Counted from the stretch's first letter, positions 11,860-25,783 are shown. The stretch is 64,000 nt of DNA from Piper betle (GCA_033002965.1 JAURVB010012932.1:108621-172620), one strand, 5' to 3'. Numbers and translations are program-made. The notes: a model not told the origin generated them from the letters alone.

Positions 11860-13370
11860 GTTTAGAAGTTAACTCGTATGTAAGTTTGATTGCTGACTAT
11901 AGCACAGCAAAAAGCCAAGAGGGGAGACAGAATAAGAGAAAAATTAGCTGACACAGAGTGAATGTATCTTTATCGTGCTGATTGACTAGTTTGAGTAAGC
12001 TCCAACTCCAACAAGTTGAATTAATGATTCAGATGCATGCTCTTCTTCTCTTTGTGCAATCACTTAGTCAGCATTAAGGAGATCGACACAAAGGGCACAG
12101 TTGAAATGTGCAACCGATAAGAAAAAACACAAGATTTAAATATCATTGAAAAGAGGAAACTCTGCAATTGCAAGCTATAACTTGCATGAAGAAAAAAGGT
12201 TTCATGAGCAATGTCTAGAAAAGGATCGAGAATCTTGAAATTAACAAAAAAGAAGTTGATTGGCTAACTTCCATGTAAACCCCGGCAAATAGAAGAGACA
12301 ATTGGGAAACTACAACAACGGAGATCGACACAAAGTGTACCCAGAGTTGGAGCAATTAGGACTGACCAGCCACCGGTATCTCCTCCGTGCAAATGGAGCA
12401 GAACTCGCTTCCCTTATCCCCCAGATTCCTCTTTATCTGCATCACTGAGAAGTTTTGTATGAATCAATACTAAAAGTGAATAGAAACAAATAAAAAAAAA
12501 AGTAGTTTCCCGTTTGTCATCAATTCGGATTATATACCGAACATAGTTGGACTAGAACAGGACGGTAAGCAGCTAATATTGCGTTTGGCGGGATTAAATA
12601 ATTCAAGAAAATTTTGTCACAAAATCTTTTTTTTGTTGTGATAATTATAGTAAGTGGCAGTGTTTACAACATTTGGTAAGTTGCAATCATCGAGAGAATT
12701 TCACTCGAGCATGTGAAAAAAATAAAATAGAGTCGATTTCTTTTATTTTGTAATGTTTTATAATGTTATATGGACAGTTCTTTTTCCATTTTATACTTTT
12801 GTAGCACTAAGCTAAATACATATATTTTTATCTATTATTAATATATTTTATATTATTTTAAAAAAAGAAAAACAAAAAACAAGGCAACTAAAGATATTAT
12901 ATTATAGGGCATTTGGTTGCAATGTTGTTACGAGTCAATTTATTGTCAAAATAATTTATAACCGGTAGAAAAGGTATTTAGTAAAACGTTACTAAAATAT
13001 GAAACTGCTGATGTTTCAAAAATACTTCACAAAATATTAGAGATTGAGCCATGATTATTTTTTCTAACATATGTCTCTCTCATTCTCTCGTGTTAATCAT
13101 AATTTTATCACCTTTACTATTTTTTACTAGCTTTTAAAAATTTCACAAAATTTTTTTATTACAAACCAAATGCATTATTATAAATTAAAATTTTGTGGCA
13201 AATCAATATCTTATAATCGACTCGACCAATTGGGTTTGGGTGGAAACACGACGGACGGGGAAGCCAATGTGTCGTCACCCAGTCAAAATGAGGGCAGGTG
13301 TTTTCGTCATTTCGTCCAAAGGGTTTTGTCGAGGCTTTTGCCACCCACCAGGTTGCCTCGGGCGGCAAAT
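11860..13370. other. Intergenic spacer with one possible stray exon
   Basis: Mostly AT-rich and apparently noncoding. On the minus strand near 12450-12365, an acceptor-like TTCTCAG is followed by a short frame (MQIKRNLGDKGSEFCSIC..., ending at TAA) that could be a terminal exon or relic. No other exons were found for it. 12460-13150 holds no gene I can support. 13150-13373 is the upstream region of the methyltransferase gene. Confidence 0.3.
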
Positions 13371-13373
13371 GTA

Positions 13374-16300
13374 ATGTTGACGCTCCGCCGGCGAATCAGC
13401 GACGCCGCATCGCCGGCGGCGTGGAAGGTGATGCGGCGAGCATCGTCGGCCTTCCAACGGACGACTGCCCCACCGTCGCCGGCGGACGAGGGGGACTGGT
13501 TTTACGCGCGGGAATGGTGGGGCGACAAGGTGGAAGGACAGGAGGTCTTCCGGGCCGACTCCGAAAAGGGGAACGGAGTCGTCTCCGTCGTCGCTTACTC
13601 CTCTTCCCGCCCGGTTAGTTTCTTGCTCCGCCTCCTTTCTTGTCGTATTGTATCATCTTGGGAGCGGAAAAAAAATGGAACCTTTTTTTAGTGCGAGCGG
13701 ATAGACTGAGTTGAATGCATGGATTAATGTTTTATGATCTAGTTTCAACTTTCAATTGTCTGTTGTTTACGTAGTTTGATTAAATAATAATGCGTATTAA
13801 TTAGTCTCAACTTTAGTGCGAGTGTAGACTGAGTTGAAGTTTCGGATCCATCTAGTGATTGGCATTGTGTTTTTTGCACTTTGAAAGGTTTTCCTTTTAG
13901 ATTGGGCGAACTAGGATGTTCTTGTTGTAGAAAATTGATCTCATGATTATCGTTCAGGCATATGGTATGATTTTTCTGCTTCAAGCTTTGGATTGGTGTC
14001 GTGTTTTCAGTGATTAGCATTGTCTTTGTGATCTTGGAATAATTTATAATCTGTCTGGTATATGTGAAGTAAAAATGGTTTTGTTGAAGGACGTTGTTTT
14101 CTTAAATATTACTGGATCGGTCGTATCTACACTAAGCGAGTGGCATTGTGTTTGTAGAGTTTTTAATTCTTTTTCCAGAAGATGTTTGAGTACTTTTTCC
14201 TGCTCTATTCATTTATTTGGACTCTTGCTTCCTAAAATTTGTCTGCTTTTGTAGGACCCAGTCCAATGGCCGGCAGTGGAGAGTTGGCTTCAGCAAAGGT
14301 ATATGAAGTTACACCCTGGATGTGAGGACTCTGAGCGGTTTAGGATCCTTGGTTATCAATGGCGTACGTTGCGATTTAATGACAACACTCGCCAAAGTAC
14401 GGTCAAAGTTATGGCTGCTTACAGGTTATCAGATCCAGGATTTGTCTATATCATGCAGCAACCTCATTGTCTGTCCGTACCATGTAGTTACATTTTCTCT
14501 GCCGTAAAACTTGTAATTTTTGTTTATTTCTTAAAAATAGATTTGCTTAATTTTCTAAGTCTACAAAGTTTTTAGTTCTTTCCACTTTTGTTTTTGGATA
14601 TATTATCATAAATTTAAAAGCATACTAATGAGCATATCTTATTTCTATTACTTAGCTTAGTCACTTTTGCATCTTTCCATGCTTTGCCAATTCTTCTAAA
14701 TCTTCTTCAATATGGCTCTCATCGTCCCATAGTGTTTTTTAATATTGTATGTTTCTTATTTATTGGTTTCTTTTGTTGATTTACTGAAAAAACAAAATTT
14801 TCGAGCTTTTTGTAATATATTTTATCAAGAAGCCAGTTCCATAAGATTTGTTCAGGCCATACTATATGTGCAATACCAGGAGAGGCACAAGTGCATGCCA
14901 ATCTTCTGCTTGAGCTTTTTCATAGGGTTATTATCACCCATATATCATGTTTTTACGAACTTGTTAGGAGTTGGCACGGTTTGTTACGCCCCTTACAAAG
15001 CAGAAGATCATTCTATTACATCCATATATGGGCATAGAAAACTAAAGTCATGCTTTAATGAAACCAGTAAATACACACAGGGCCACAACAGCTAAACATT
15101 TTTGGGTTCAATCAGGTGTAAATGCATAGTCCCTAGCATGACTTCTTTTCTGCAAAACATAACCTACTCCAGCATTGGTAACAAGCAGGCCTATATATTC
15201 CTTATAGCCCGGATAACATTAGGGGGCATTAGAAAATAATTTGAAGATAAAGAGCTGCACTCTGTTTTGTGGTATTGAGATCCGTATATGCATGATTGTG
15301 TATATTGTTGTTGCAATTGTCGTTGTTTTGGTCTAAAGAACGTTTTATTGACTTAACAAGAACATGTGATGTTTTGCCTTGACAAATTGAAAATGTAACC
15401 GGGTGAAATGTTATAGATATTTCTTGATGTTTTCATATTTGTTTGAAAGTTTCCATTCTCCTCTGTGGTTAGTTCCCATTCAAATGGGAGATGTCTTATT
15501 TCTGTGCTATTGTTGTCCCACTACAGATCTTAAGAGCATGATATCCGCTGGTTTGACGACTTTAGGATGTTGCCCTTATAAATTTGGAGGCATTGGTGAG
15601 GAGAGACCTCTCCATGTTTTATGTGTTGGTCATGGTGGTGGAAGTCTGCCTTTGTTTTTGGCTAGTAAATTGCCAGGTAAAGAAAGTTGATATATTTTAA
15701 TTACGGGATTTAGTTTTTTCTTTAATTTATGGAGAACTGGATATTGAACAAGGATATTAATGCCAAGGCAAATTCTGTATATTGTAAAACCTTTTAAAAG
15801 TGTAAAGAACTGCTTGAGTGGTAGTTAGCATATCACATGCATGATGGCCCTTTTTGAGGAATATAAACTTTTAGGGACTGTGAATGCAATTGTTAATTTA
15901 TTGAAGGATATCGCTTATGTTAAGAAGGAAATACCTCTAACCAGGCATAAATCAAAGATTGGGCACCGTGGCTGCAGCTCGAAGGTAGTGAGTGGTTTAC
16001 CAATTCATAATTTTTTAGAAACTAAGACCTTAGGCATTTGGATGTATATCCATGATTCCCAACCTTAGATAAATCTGCAAAAGGTTACTTGTAAGGAAAA
16101 ACCTTTATTTGTCTGATTCCTAGCCATTGATCATTTTGGAATGTTACGAATAGAAAATGCGTTATTCTTTGTAGCAAAATTTCTTGGTAGTCATTTATTA
16201 GAGCTAGAACACCTGTTTTTAAAATGATTGATCAATGACTCTGAATGCTTATTATATTTTAATTGGGAGTTTTGATCATTTTGGTATCTTGAGTTTTCTG

Positions 16301-17321
16301 CATAATCATACTAAATGGTTATTATTGTAGAGCATATAATGAGATCATTAATATATTTCTGATGTGCCATGCCTATCAGTTCCTCTTGTATGGGCAAGTC
16401 AGAAGTTCAAGCAAATTGGATTCTTGCTTTGGCCTAGATAAACGTATTCGTTCTGTGAATATGGCTTCTCCTTTGACCCACAATTAGTTGCCTGCGTATA
16501 TGTCTTGCAGTAAATTATTGTTTTTAATATCTTTCTTCCTTCTTTAACTGAAGCTGATTTTTTTTAAAAAAGAGAGTAAAAAGTAAAGTCAATGGTGTAA
16601 ACTGGATTTCTATTCAGATTTGGATAACGAATTGTAACAAAGATATTGCTTTCTTTCTTCAGGTGCAGTTGTTCATGTTGTTGAAATAGATCCTGTTGTG
16701 ATATCTGCTTCGGTTCAGGCTATGGGTTTTCCTGCTTCTGTTATCAGACAAGCATCAGAATCTTCAGAATTTGATTTGTCTACTAATCTACTTTGGGGTC
16801 GCATTCATCAGAAACTTTTTCTTTATGAGTCAGATGCTGAAAATTTTCTCCTCAGGGAACCTACAATGTATGACCTGATATTTATAGACGCTTATGATGG
16901 AGATGACATTTTCCCGCATAAGTTATGGGATCCAAATGGCCCATTTCTTGAAGCTCTAGGGAGGCATCTCCATCCCAAGCATGGAACAGTGGTTATAAAT
17001 TTGCACTCTGATTCTGATGTTCTGAGTGAAGATGAAAGTGCATCTCCACTTCATGTACTACCCATGGGGAAATATGTTTCTCTAGTATGCAAGGCGTACA
17101 AGACAGCATTACTGGGGGATGGGGGTTTAGGATTGGCGTATACTGTTTCAGTCCCATGGCTTTGCAACATCTCTCTTGTTGTTAGTAGAGGTATTATCCA
17201 CAGAGGAGACAGGAACACTATTGTAAATAATCTATGCTCTAAGGCCATTGCCGTCGAAAATGCTTTGCACTTGCCGTTTTCTTGTCTGCAGTATATGAAA
17301 AGAAGAATTGTTATGGTGTAG
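13374..17321 (+). CDS. SAM-dependent methyltransferase, spermidine-synthase-like fold
   Basis: Four exons join in phase: 13374-13613, 14255-14483, 15527-15676 and 16663-17321, giving 425 aa. All borders are GT-AG (CCCG|GTTAGT, CCAT|GTAGTT, CCAG|GTAAAG). The SAM-binding motif I is HVLCVGHGGGSLPLFL at about residues 186-201. An acidic strand, HVVEIDPVV (210-218), is where the SAM ribose should bind, followed by YDLIFIDAYDGDDIFP at about 275-290. This arrangement is that of the spermidine synthase/METTL13-like methyltransferase group. Such proteins are annotated in plants as S-adenosylmethionine-dependent methyltransferase or spermidine-synthase-like, and the substrate is not evident. The N terminus is Arg/Ser/Ala-rich (MLTLRRRISDAASPAAW), which may be an organelle-targeting sequence. 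The first exon is far more GC-rich than the rest. The exon 2 donor was chosen because it restores the frame (CLSVP-YLKSMISAG). Confidence 0.85.
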
Positions 17322-17985
17322 TGATGAGACAGGATCTTATTTATCATCTTGCAAGTGTGAAACAGAATTTTTGGAACTCGCAGCATTTGTGTTCTTCATT
17401 TCTGCATGGTTTTGGAGTTCTGATGCTGACACAAGAAACTCAGGGCAATGGATGGTGGGTTTTTATTCTAGACATTTGACTACTCTTGGAGGAGATTGAG
17501 TGGTATGAAATGAAATGGATTTTGCAATTCATACCACGACTCTTAATATGCACTGGATAATTAGTTTTGTGCGGATGCGAGCGGGAATAGTCTTCCAACA
17601 TTTTGGCAAGCATGGAGACAACCTAGTTTTTAAGCATGTGAGTTAGTTTTTTTAAAGTAGTTTCGAGTTTATACAAAAATCACCTTAGATGGTAAAAGCA
17701 AAACTAACTGTTTTAAACAACATTTATTTTTGCTACTTCAATTCATCTGTTACAGAGTATGTGAAACTTGTGCATTCTTTTGGCTACTTTCACCTCTGGG
17801 ATGCTACATAAAAGAAAATACAAGACTTCTTTGAATGAACAAATCTACAAAACCTCAAACAAGGTAGCCATTTGTGCAACATATATACGGAACAGCCGGC
17901 AACTCGTGACAACAATCTGTCCACCATCTATTTTTTACTGGAGAATCAATTCGTCTGTACAATGAGAATTTGTTTTCGCAGGCAA
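17322..17985. other. 3' ends and spacer between convergent genes
   Basis: This stretch lies between the stop of the methyltransferase gene and the stop of the convergent CCT-motif gene. It presumably holds both 3' UTRs. No further coding sequence is supported. Short frames here lack splice or codon support. Confidence 0.45.
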
Positions 17986-17987
17986 GC

Positions 17988-19560
17988 TCACATCCATGAT
18001 TGAATTGGGTAATTGCAGTTGAAAGAATTCACCCCACTGATGTGAGGATAGATATCCGAGGAATCGAGCATCTCTTCCCCCTTTACCCCTGCCTGCTCAA
18101 CAACATTCCGGTACAAAGAGCCAGTTAATTAACATGGGCATTATATTTCCTGTACAAATTCTTCTGTGTGCTCGATCAGAACAAAACCAAGAATAATTGG
18201 TGCCCACACCATTTAGTAAAGTTTTTAAAAGAAAGCCAAAGCCTTACCTCTACCTCTTCCTCATCATCATGGTGACCACAGCTAGTCCTCGCTGCTTCAC
18301 CAAACTCGTCGTTCTTGGCAAACCTTCCCCTAACACGAGGCCTGCTGTCTGCTAGGGTTTTCCTGCAAGCATACTAGATTTCCCCTCGTTATCATTAGTC
18401 ACCCGACTTAATTAAGGTTCATTTATAATAATAAAAAAATCATCTGTGGGCTATGCTTAAACCATTAATGTTGTTAAAAGCCTGATTCAGGTTGTTTTGG
18501 GATTGAGCCAGAACAGGCTCAATCGAATTGTTTCTAACCTATTTATCACTGCATTGGGCTAATTTAACACTCGACGAATTGAAGAAATAAGTTCAATTAT
18601 CGAACCTTAATCTTCTTGGTGAAGTTCCTCTCGTTCCTCTTCTTCATGTATCTATGGATCTTCTCCTTTCTCTCTTCCACAGAGAGACGGCCAACCTTGA
18701 AGGTGGACTCCTCCAAGGTGGACATGTCTGATGCAATGCCGCTCACTGGGCTCCCGCATCCCACTTTCATCATCTGCTGTTGTGTCTCGTTAAGTACCTA
18801 AATGCATATTCCATCGTCATTACATATGTACGTACGACCCATGGCTCCTAACTCATCATCATCATTTCTCAATTATTAATAAGAATGTACGAAAATGTAA
18901 TCAGTTGATGCTTTTCTTACAATTAATTAATGACATATAGACAGCTTGTAGGACTTTTTAGATAGTCTCTATCTAATCCAATTTTACGTCCTTTCTTGGA
19001 TGGACCTACTGTATATAATGTGCATGAACAGAGAATCAAGTTCTTACATGAAAATCAGCGGAGGTGTAAACAGAGTCGGGACCGTACATCCCGCACTTCT
19101 CTCCTTGAAACTCCATCTCCGGCGGGTTCATGCCGGATTCCGGCAACAGCCCACCGGCGAAGATAGCCAGAGGTTCCCCGCAGACGCCTCCGGCCACCCC
19201 TCCCATGGCAGCAGCAGGAGAGCCGTAGCCCCCCATCACCGACTGCTGGTCGAGGAAAGAGCATGAGTTCGACGGGACGGTGTCGTCGAAGCCGCCCGAG
19301 TAGGAGGCATAGCAGCCGCCGACATTGACGACGCCGGGGAGGGTCATGGGGATCCCGGCGCCGGCAAGGTCGAATTGGTCAAGGAGGTCGGAGGAGGTGG
19401 CCGGAGTGAGGTTGAAGGAGGCGGCAAGGTCGGTCGGATAGGAGGCGTCGTCGTAGCAGTATCCGGAGCAGGAGGAGACCTCGCCGGAGGTGGGGAAGAT
19501 GGTGTTGCCTGCGTCGCATATGTCGAACACGTTCGCACCGATCAGGTTCGTTGTAAGTCC
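17988..19560 (-). CDS. CCT-motif family (CMF) transcriptional regulator, 5' exon not located
   Basis: Nuclear regulator of the CONSTANS/TOC1-type CCT family without visible B-boxes. Exons on the minus strand: 19560-19048, 18797-18606, 18373-18248 and about 18093-17988. The big exon encodes an acidic, Ser/Gly/Ala-rich segment (VFDICDAGNTIFPTSGEV, SSDLLDQFDLAG). The CCT domain spans two exons: RLSVEERKEKIHRYMKKR, then NFTKKIK|YACRKTLADS and RPRVRGRFAKND. The last exon gives KGEEMLDSSDIYPHISG and NSFNCNYPIQSWM, a C-terminal tail I recall from CMF proteins. Exon 19560 opens after an acceptor (TAGCAG) with no ATG in frame, so a short first exon must lie upstream. It was not found with confidence in 19.6-21.7 kb. 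CCT domains bind NF-YB/YC-type partners or DNA and often affect flowering or sugar responses. The specific role here is unknown. Confidence 0.85.
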
Positions 19561-19569
19561 CTGCTACAA

Positions 19570-22500
19570 GCCATCAACAATATATACGATGATGAGTACG
19601 ATCAAGCGTTGCCTACGATGTTCACAACTTCTGTAATATGTTCATATTTCATGCATAGAGTGGTCTCAAATTTGCATACATACCGAAGTGATGCATATAG
19701 AACATTTTATTGAGTGATCTAATTAAGCATGCATCTACAAATATACACCAGAGAAATAAGACGAGAAGCGACCCCAAATTGAATCTTTTATAAACAATAA
19801 AGTATAGGTTACTTGGGGGAAAATGAAATGAGTTCTTCTCTATGAAGGTGATGTTGATTTTATCAAGTATAATGATAGCATCAAAAGTAAAACTGACTTC
19901 TTGTTAATTATGTGCAATGGCCGCTTCCACACGAAAAGAGTGGCCTTATACGTAAGTGGAGCTTCTAGTCAAAGTAATATTCCCAACTATATATATGCAG
20001 CAAACAAGCAACGAGGACTCTTCTTCACAGTGTTCATTCTTCTTGTGTGCACAAGGACAAGATATAAAAGAGGAAGACAGCTGGAAATCAAATAAACAGT
20101 TAATTCTTTATACGAGGAAGGTACAAACCTGCCATGGAAATACTGGTTAAAAGTAGCTAAATATATATATAATGCAATACCAGGTCACAGGTGAAATTTA
20201 GATGGATTTGGTGAAAAGATGGAGAACAAAGGACACACGCACACGAGGAACACCGTGGAAAATCTTTGCTTTTGCTCTATTCGGATGCTCAAAGCATGGG
20301 ACAACAACTATGCAGAATATCAATGTTCTATATTTGATGTGAAGCCGTGAGCGCTGTGCTAAAAGATGGAATTCTTTGCTTTCTATTTTCATTTGAAAAT
20401 GAGAGCGAATATCGAGCTGCGACATGTGCACCATCAACCGCAAGATTTTATTTTTTAATCACCGAAACGAATTAATCTTCTACAACCTAAACCTTTATAA
20501 CTACTTTTTTATTTCAAAATTTCTCTGAGTCGATTTGGCTCTGTAGCTTGCTAACTCAAACTTTAAAGATGACTTCATGTTGATTGATTTAGTAATTGAT
20601 TTTTTGAGTCACAACATAAAAATTATCAAAATATGATATATATATTTTTTAATTTAGTTAAATCAATATTTTCAAATAATATAAATTATGCATTTATTAA
20701 TTTCAAGTGTCAAAAAATAAATATATACTAATGTTAGGTTTTGTATTTCTACGTGCATGGGATAAGAACAAATATTGTGGAAAGAAATTAGTAAGACAGA
20801 CCATTGGCCCCTTAAAATGGAAAAAGAGACTGCAATTGCGGGGATCCAACCGACCAATGTTGTCCTCGTTCAAGAAGTCCTTCCTCATCTTCAATACATA
20901 AGCTAATTGTTTATACATATCTTCACTCCTTTATTTCATGTAAATATAATCACCTTCTAATTCTTCATCTTCTTTTTTCATCTTGTGCTAAAATACTAGG
21001 GGTTGGGGACATGGATCATACGGCAAGCTTCTCATTATAGATGTTCTAATAAGAACTAGCATTTGCAATGACTATTTGAAAAAATAAAAATAAAAATCAT
21101 GCTAAACGCAAATCATCAAATTACCTCTCTGTGAGTATAAATGAAAAAAAAGGCCATAAACGATAAAATAAACGATTTCAAAAGATCAAAGAAATGGGAA
21201 TTCACCATTGGAAACTGGTAAGATGTTGCCCCCCTCCTCCTTCGTCTTCTCTTCTTCTTATTATCCTCTTTCTACAACTGATCAAAACTTGTTGATCAGC
21301 GGTTGCTACTAGCTATGAAAATTTTATTACCAGCAGCTAACTGGCCAAAGGTGGAGCTTTTTTAAATGCAAGGAAAGCAAGCTACGCTCCTATATCCCTG
21401 CAAGTGATCCATGCAAGCCAGAGTAGTGACAAGAAGCCCAAAGTAATAAGCACATCTTCTCATGCACACCAAACTTTCCATTTTCCCATTTATCCCTCCT
21501 CCCCTTCCCACCTCAAACAGTACTCCCAACCTTTGCTGCCATCCTTCACCTACCAGCAACTGTGATGACAGGGAATTCAGACAACCGAACAGCAACAAAC
21601 CCAACAAACAAGCAGTCTCAGAAACCGAACCAACGAAGAAGACAACAGCAAAATGCCAGTGCCAGCCTATATAGAGAACAAATATATATGTATATATGAG
21701 GGAAGGAGCTTAATGGCGTTGAGTTGACGGTGACGGCACCGTCATTGAAAAGGGTGAAAGCGGGCCGCGTAGCGGATCTGGCGGGGCCGAGTTGGGCGGG
21801 TGTCCTAAGATAGCGTCAGACCCGCTCAACCCGGCCTTTTATTCGGGTGCTCTCCATTTTTAACTCTTTCCAACTTTTTACAAGCAAAGGATATCATTCG
21901 TTCGTAATTACCGATTACCGGGAGTTTTAGAAAATATTACGATTAAAAATTATGTCCTATGCAAAGCTGCTCCTCTCTATATCAACTCAATGTTAAAATA
22001 ATAATAACCTGCCCATCAAAACTTAATTTGCCGATTTTTTTTTATTCTAATCAATTGATTGATTTTTTAAAAAATGAACATACAATTAGCTTGAACAAAT
22101 TAAACCAACTTTTAAACACTTATTAAATTGACAATACATTGGACATTTCAGGATTTCTCAGCAAGTGCAAACCTTACCTTGATGGGTAATTATGAGAATA
22201 AAGTTCCTTTTTTCGGTGAAAGGCTCTTTTGATTTTTGCTTTAGATTAATTTTTCTTTTTACGTTTTTTGGGTAATGACCCACTAATCAAGCCTGGATTT
22301 ATGGGTTATTAATTATTGATAAGACATGATGGAATAGGCCTTGTATTGGTTAATCTTCTAATTATCTTGATTACTATTTTGGTTAATCGGGTAATTTTAG
22401 ATCCTGGAAATGTTTGAATTTTTTTAACAAAAAAATTGCATCTGATTTTTTTTCTGGATAAGATCATATGGCCATTGTCATATTTGTCACAGATATTTTC

Positions 22501-23990
22501 CTCTTGGTAGTTTTCATAATCAAAACAATGAGATTAAAGAGTTATAATAGTGTTATATATGGGACATTTTTTCGCCATTATCTCCTAGTATGTATATCAG
22601 CCAATATCTGTTATTCTTCCCATATTAAAAAATTGGCTCTTTGAAGATATACTTCTGCGATTTTATCATCGATCTGATAATTAAGCTTAATTCAAGTGTA
22701 AGGATTTTTATCCTAAAAATTAGGAAAACATATAAGTGATTTTGTAGTTAGGAACATTTAATTAGCTCATATTGCTTGCTTGTTTTTTAAATAATATATT
22801 ATTGGTTTTCTTTCCTCATATGGAATTGTTATACGTTCTTAAGAAATGAAGCCATCTCTGCTTAATGACATTTGTTATATATATATATATTTTTTAAATA
22901 TAGTGAAAACCAGAATACATTCCTCAGAAGCTGCTTGAAATTTTGTAATCATATTATTAACAAAAATCAGACCAAACTGTAATTTGGCGTTTCCAATCCC
23001 TTTTCTACTCCCAATATTATAAATATAAGAATATTGATCAACAATTAATTAAAAAGGTGACAATTAATTGGGGAGACTGAATTAACTAGCCAACGAAGGG
23101 AACAGTCAATTAGTTAGGAGGTATATATTAGGTAGGGGCGTCATAAATAAATTGTCATCGTCTATTTTTAATTAACCAGGATGTTGCCGCCTATTTTTGG
23201 GGGCAAAAACAAGGATAAATTGGTCACTGACCATCAATTTATAGCTTACTCTAATATTGTAAATGAATAAAATTAGTTCCATCCTTATCCTAACGTTTAA
23301 TTAAGTTAGTGTTAGTTACTAGTCATTTTTATAATTTAAAAAACATGAAACTTAGACTTGACTTGATATTTCATTGAGTGGTGTTGACTCACTGACTTGT
23401 AGTCAACTTGGAGCTAACTTAGAGCTATTTATATTAATATTTTTATTATATAAATAAAAAATATATAAAATTCATACATTTTATTTTCATGATACTTAAA
23501 ATTGATAAATACATGATTATATTATTTAAAAATATTAATTTAATTAATCTAAAAAGAAAACAACATGTTTTGATAATTTTTATATCATGGCTTGCAGAGT
23601 TAATTATTAAATTAGTCAGTATAGAATCATTTATAGAGTTTAATTATATAAGCCATGACTTCGTATCAACTTAGGAAATTTTTAAGATGAAAAAAGAGTT
23701 TTAAAACTAAAAAAGATTCAAGTTCGAGTACATTCACTTCTAAATTAAACTTTATAAGGATTAAAGTTCAATTAGTAATAATGTTTATAGGGGGAGCCAA
23801 TTCCAAACTAATTTAAAGTCACTAATTTAATAAAAGAGTTATTAATTTTATTAATGAACTTGTTCGACGTGTGAGGTAGTAGTAGCTAGGCTTTGGCGTT
23901 GGTTGCATTCCGGCCCAAACGAAAATGTATTCTTTATATACGTAAGTAGTTTTTCATCTGATTGACCAAAAAAATCCCTTGATAATCAAT
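19570..23990. other. Upstream region of the CCT gene and long AT-rich desert
   Basis: 19.57-21.7 kb should hold the missing first exon, leader intron and promoter of the CCT gene. A minus-strand frame at 20918-20780 (YVLKMRKDFLNEDNIGRLD) looks faintly protein-like but has no partner exons. 21.71-21.86 kb is a small GC-rich island (GGCGGGGCCGAGTTGGGCGG) of unknown nature. 21.9-23.99 kb is AT-rich, and I see no gene or recognisable element in it. Confidence 0.4.
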
Positions 23991-23999
23991 ATAAGTGTC

Positions 24000-24776
24000 A
24001 ATAGAACAAGGCATATATGCCTGCATCAACTGGCATAATAACATCATTAATATAATTGAGGCAAATTACACATGATGATGACATCATTCCAATTAATTTT
24101 AAGCAATGATCCAAATCCAAACAAAAAATACCACTCTCCCCATCACCCGTAGGCATGCATGTCTGCTGGTGGCAAGGCCGGCATCTTCCCCTACAAGCCG
24201 CCGCCGCCGCCGTTATTAGGATTGTTGAGGCCACATAAGAAGAAGCACTAGGAGTCGCCGAAGCAGAAGAACAGCCCTCCCCCTCCGCCATTCTCCCCCT
24301 TCCTCTTACTCTGGCTATGGCTCCCACGACTAAGCAGCGACGGCGTCCCTTCTGACGGGAAGCTCATCACAGCGGGGGCCACGTCGTAGATGGGAGGAAG
24401 CTCTGCCTGCCACCGCTCCAACGCCTAGCAACTTCATGTCTTCCTCCTTCCCCATTGGGTTCGGTACGCTCCAGTCGTCGAGAATGGAGCTCCCCATCTA
24501 GTAGTCGTCCATCGTCGACGCCCCCGAATATCGGTGGCAGCTTGGTTTTTGTGCTGGTCACGAGCTAGTGCATCGGCCTCATGTGGTAGCCCTACGTCGC
24601 GGCGTTTGTTGGCAGCCATGATGGTGTGGAACTCCTGGAAATCTCCCTGGCAAATTTACTTAAATCATGAGTGGAACATGCGAAGGAAATTTCCGTCACG
24701 AAGGAAACTTTCATAATTGGCGTAGGCAAACTTGGGACGAAGGAAACTTTCATAATTGGCATAGGCAAACTTGGGT
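24000..24776 (-). mobile_element. Internal-side remnant of a minus-strand LTR retrotransposon
   Basis: This stretch lies just beyond the primer-binding site at 24777-24788, so it is the internal side of the LTR at 24790. No gag or pol motif is readable. A roughly 34-bp tandem duplication (ACGAAGGAAACTTTCATAAT... repeated, with one C/T change) lies at about 24698-24773. A CCG triplet run lies near 24201. The element appears truncated or rearranged. Confidence 0.35.
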
Positions 24777-24788
24777 TCTCTGATACCA
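24777..24788 (-). other. Primer-binding site, initiator tRNA-Met type
   Basis: The minus strand reads TGGTATCAGAGA, close to the plant initiator-Met primer site TGGTATCAGAGC. It lies one base from the LTR edge, which fixes the orientation. Confidence 0.6.
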
Positions 24789-24789
24789 T

Positions 24790-25442
24790 TGTTAGGTCCT
24801 TTGAGGCCTAAAAGGACTTGCAATCGGTGTCAGAAGTCTCTCTAATTAAAAACTAACTCAAAGATTTCCTATTAATCTATATGCAAGTCACTGACACCCT
24901 TTACAAATGATGTAAGATAAACCCAATATTAAAACACAACGTCTGTATATTAAAAATCATTTTATCAATTACATAAAGGGTGACCGTTGTAAAGATATGG
25001 AATTACTTTAAGAGGTACGGGGAATTCGAATAAAATTGTAAAAGACGAGAATTATTTGGTGTTTGGCTCTTCGTATTTACGAAGTTGGTTGTATTTTGAG
25101 TATGCATCTTTTTTTCCTATATATATGTAGTTATATTTTAAAGTAAGGTGAGATACATAACTGAATTAAGGATAGTATACAATTGAGAGTGTCGCTTTGA
25201 TTGTGAATTGTGACTTTTTCAATTGGATATGTATCATAGTTGGAGATTGTTGTTATTTCTAATTGGAGCATGTTTCAGTTAGAGATTGTGAGTTTTTTCA
25301 ATTAGAGAATGTGTGAGAATGTGTGGTTTCTTTTATATTTTGAGGTTCGACATGAAATTATTGTGTATTTATTGACTCCTGTTCATTACTTGCTAAAGCA
25401 TATCAAGGAATTTTGGAATTTTTTTGTGTTAAATTCCCAACA
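24790..25442 (-). repeat. LTR, 653 bp, putative
   Basis: The plus strand runs TGTTAGGTCC...TTCCCAACA, so both ends carry the retroviral-type TG...CA termini, with a short inverted TGTT/AACA. A primer-binding site lies directly inside on the minus strand. The second LTR was not found in the window, so this may be a truncated element. The outer end resembles 7462 onward. Confidence 0.5.
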
Positions 25443-25783
25443 GGTCGCCCGATGCATGAAAGAGATTATTAGATTTATTCCACATTGGTCGTAGAGGGTA
25501 TTGGTGACTTATATATAAGCTAATGAGAAAGTTTTACTAATTTTTGGATTAAAAGAAATCTGTGACACCCCGTGCAAAGGGCCTAACATTTAATATGCAT
25601 TACAATACACTTCGGATTAAGAAAGGTCTGTGACACCCTTTCAAAGGGCCTAACATTTAATGTGCAATACAAAACACTATAAAACCTTCAAATCTTGGTT
25701 GGACCCTTATGGAGAACACGTACAAAATCTCATATACAACAAGCATTTTCTGCAACGCGAATTACTATTTTCTAACTTTCTAT
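25443..25783. repeat. Spacer with a duplicated 60-bp motif
   Basis: The motif TGTGACACCC...CAAAGGGCCTAACATTTAAT occurs at about 25561 and again at about 25630, followed in both cases by GCA(A/T)TACAA. The rest is AT-rich and shows no gene. Confidence 0.45.

Noticed and set aside
12365..12450. Small minus-strand exon with a CxxC pair
   Set aside because: It has an acceptor-like site and a short frame, but no partner exon and no recognised domain. Too weak for a gene call.
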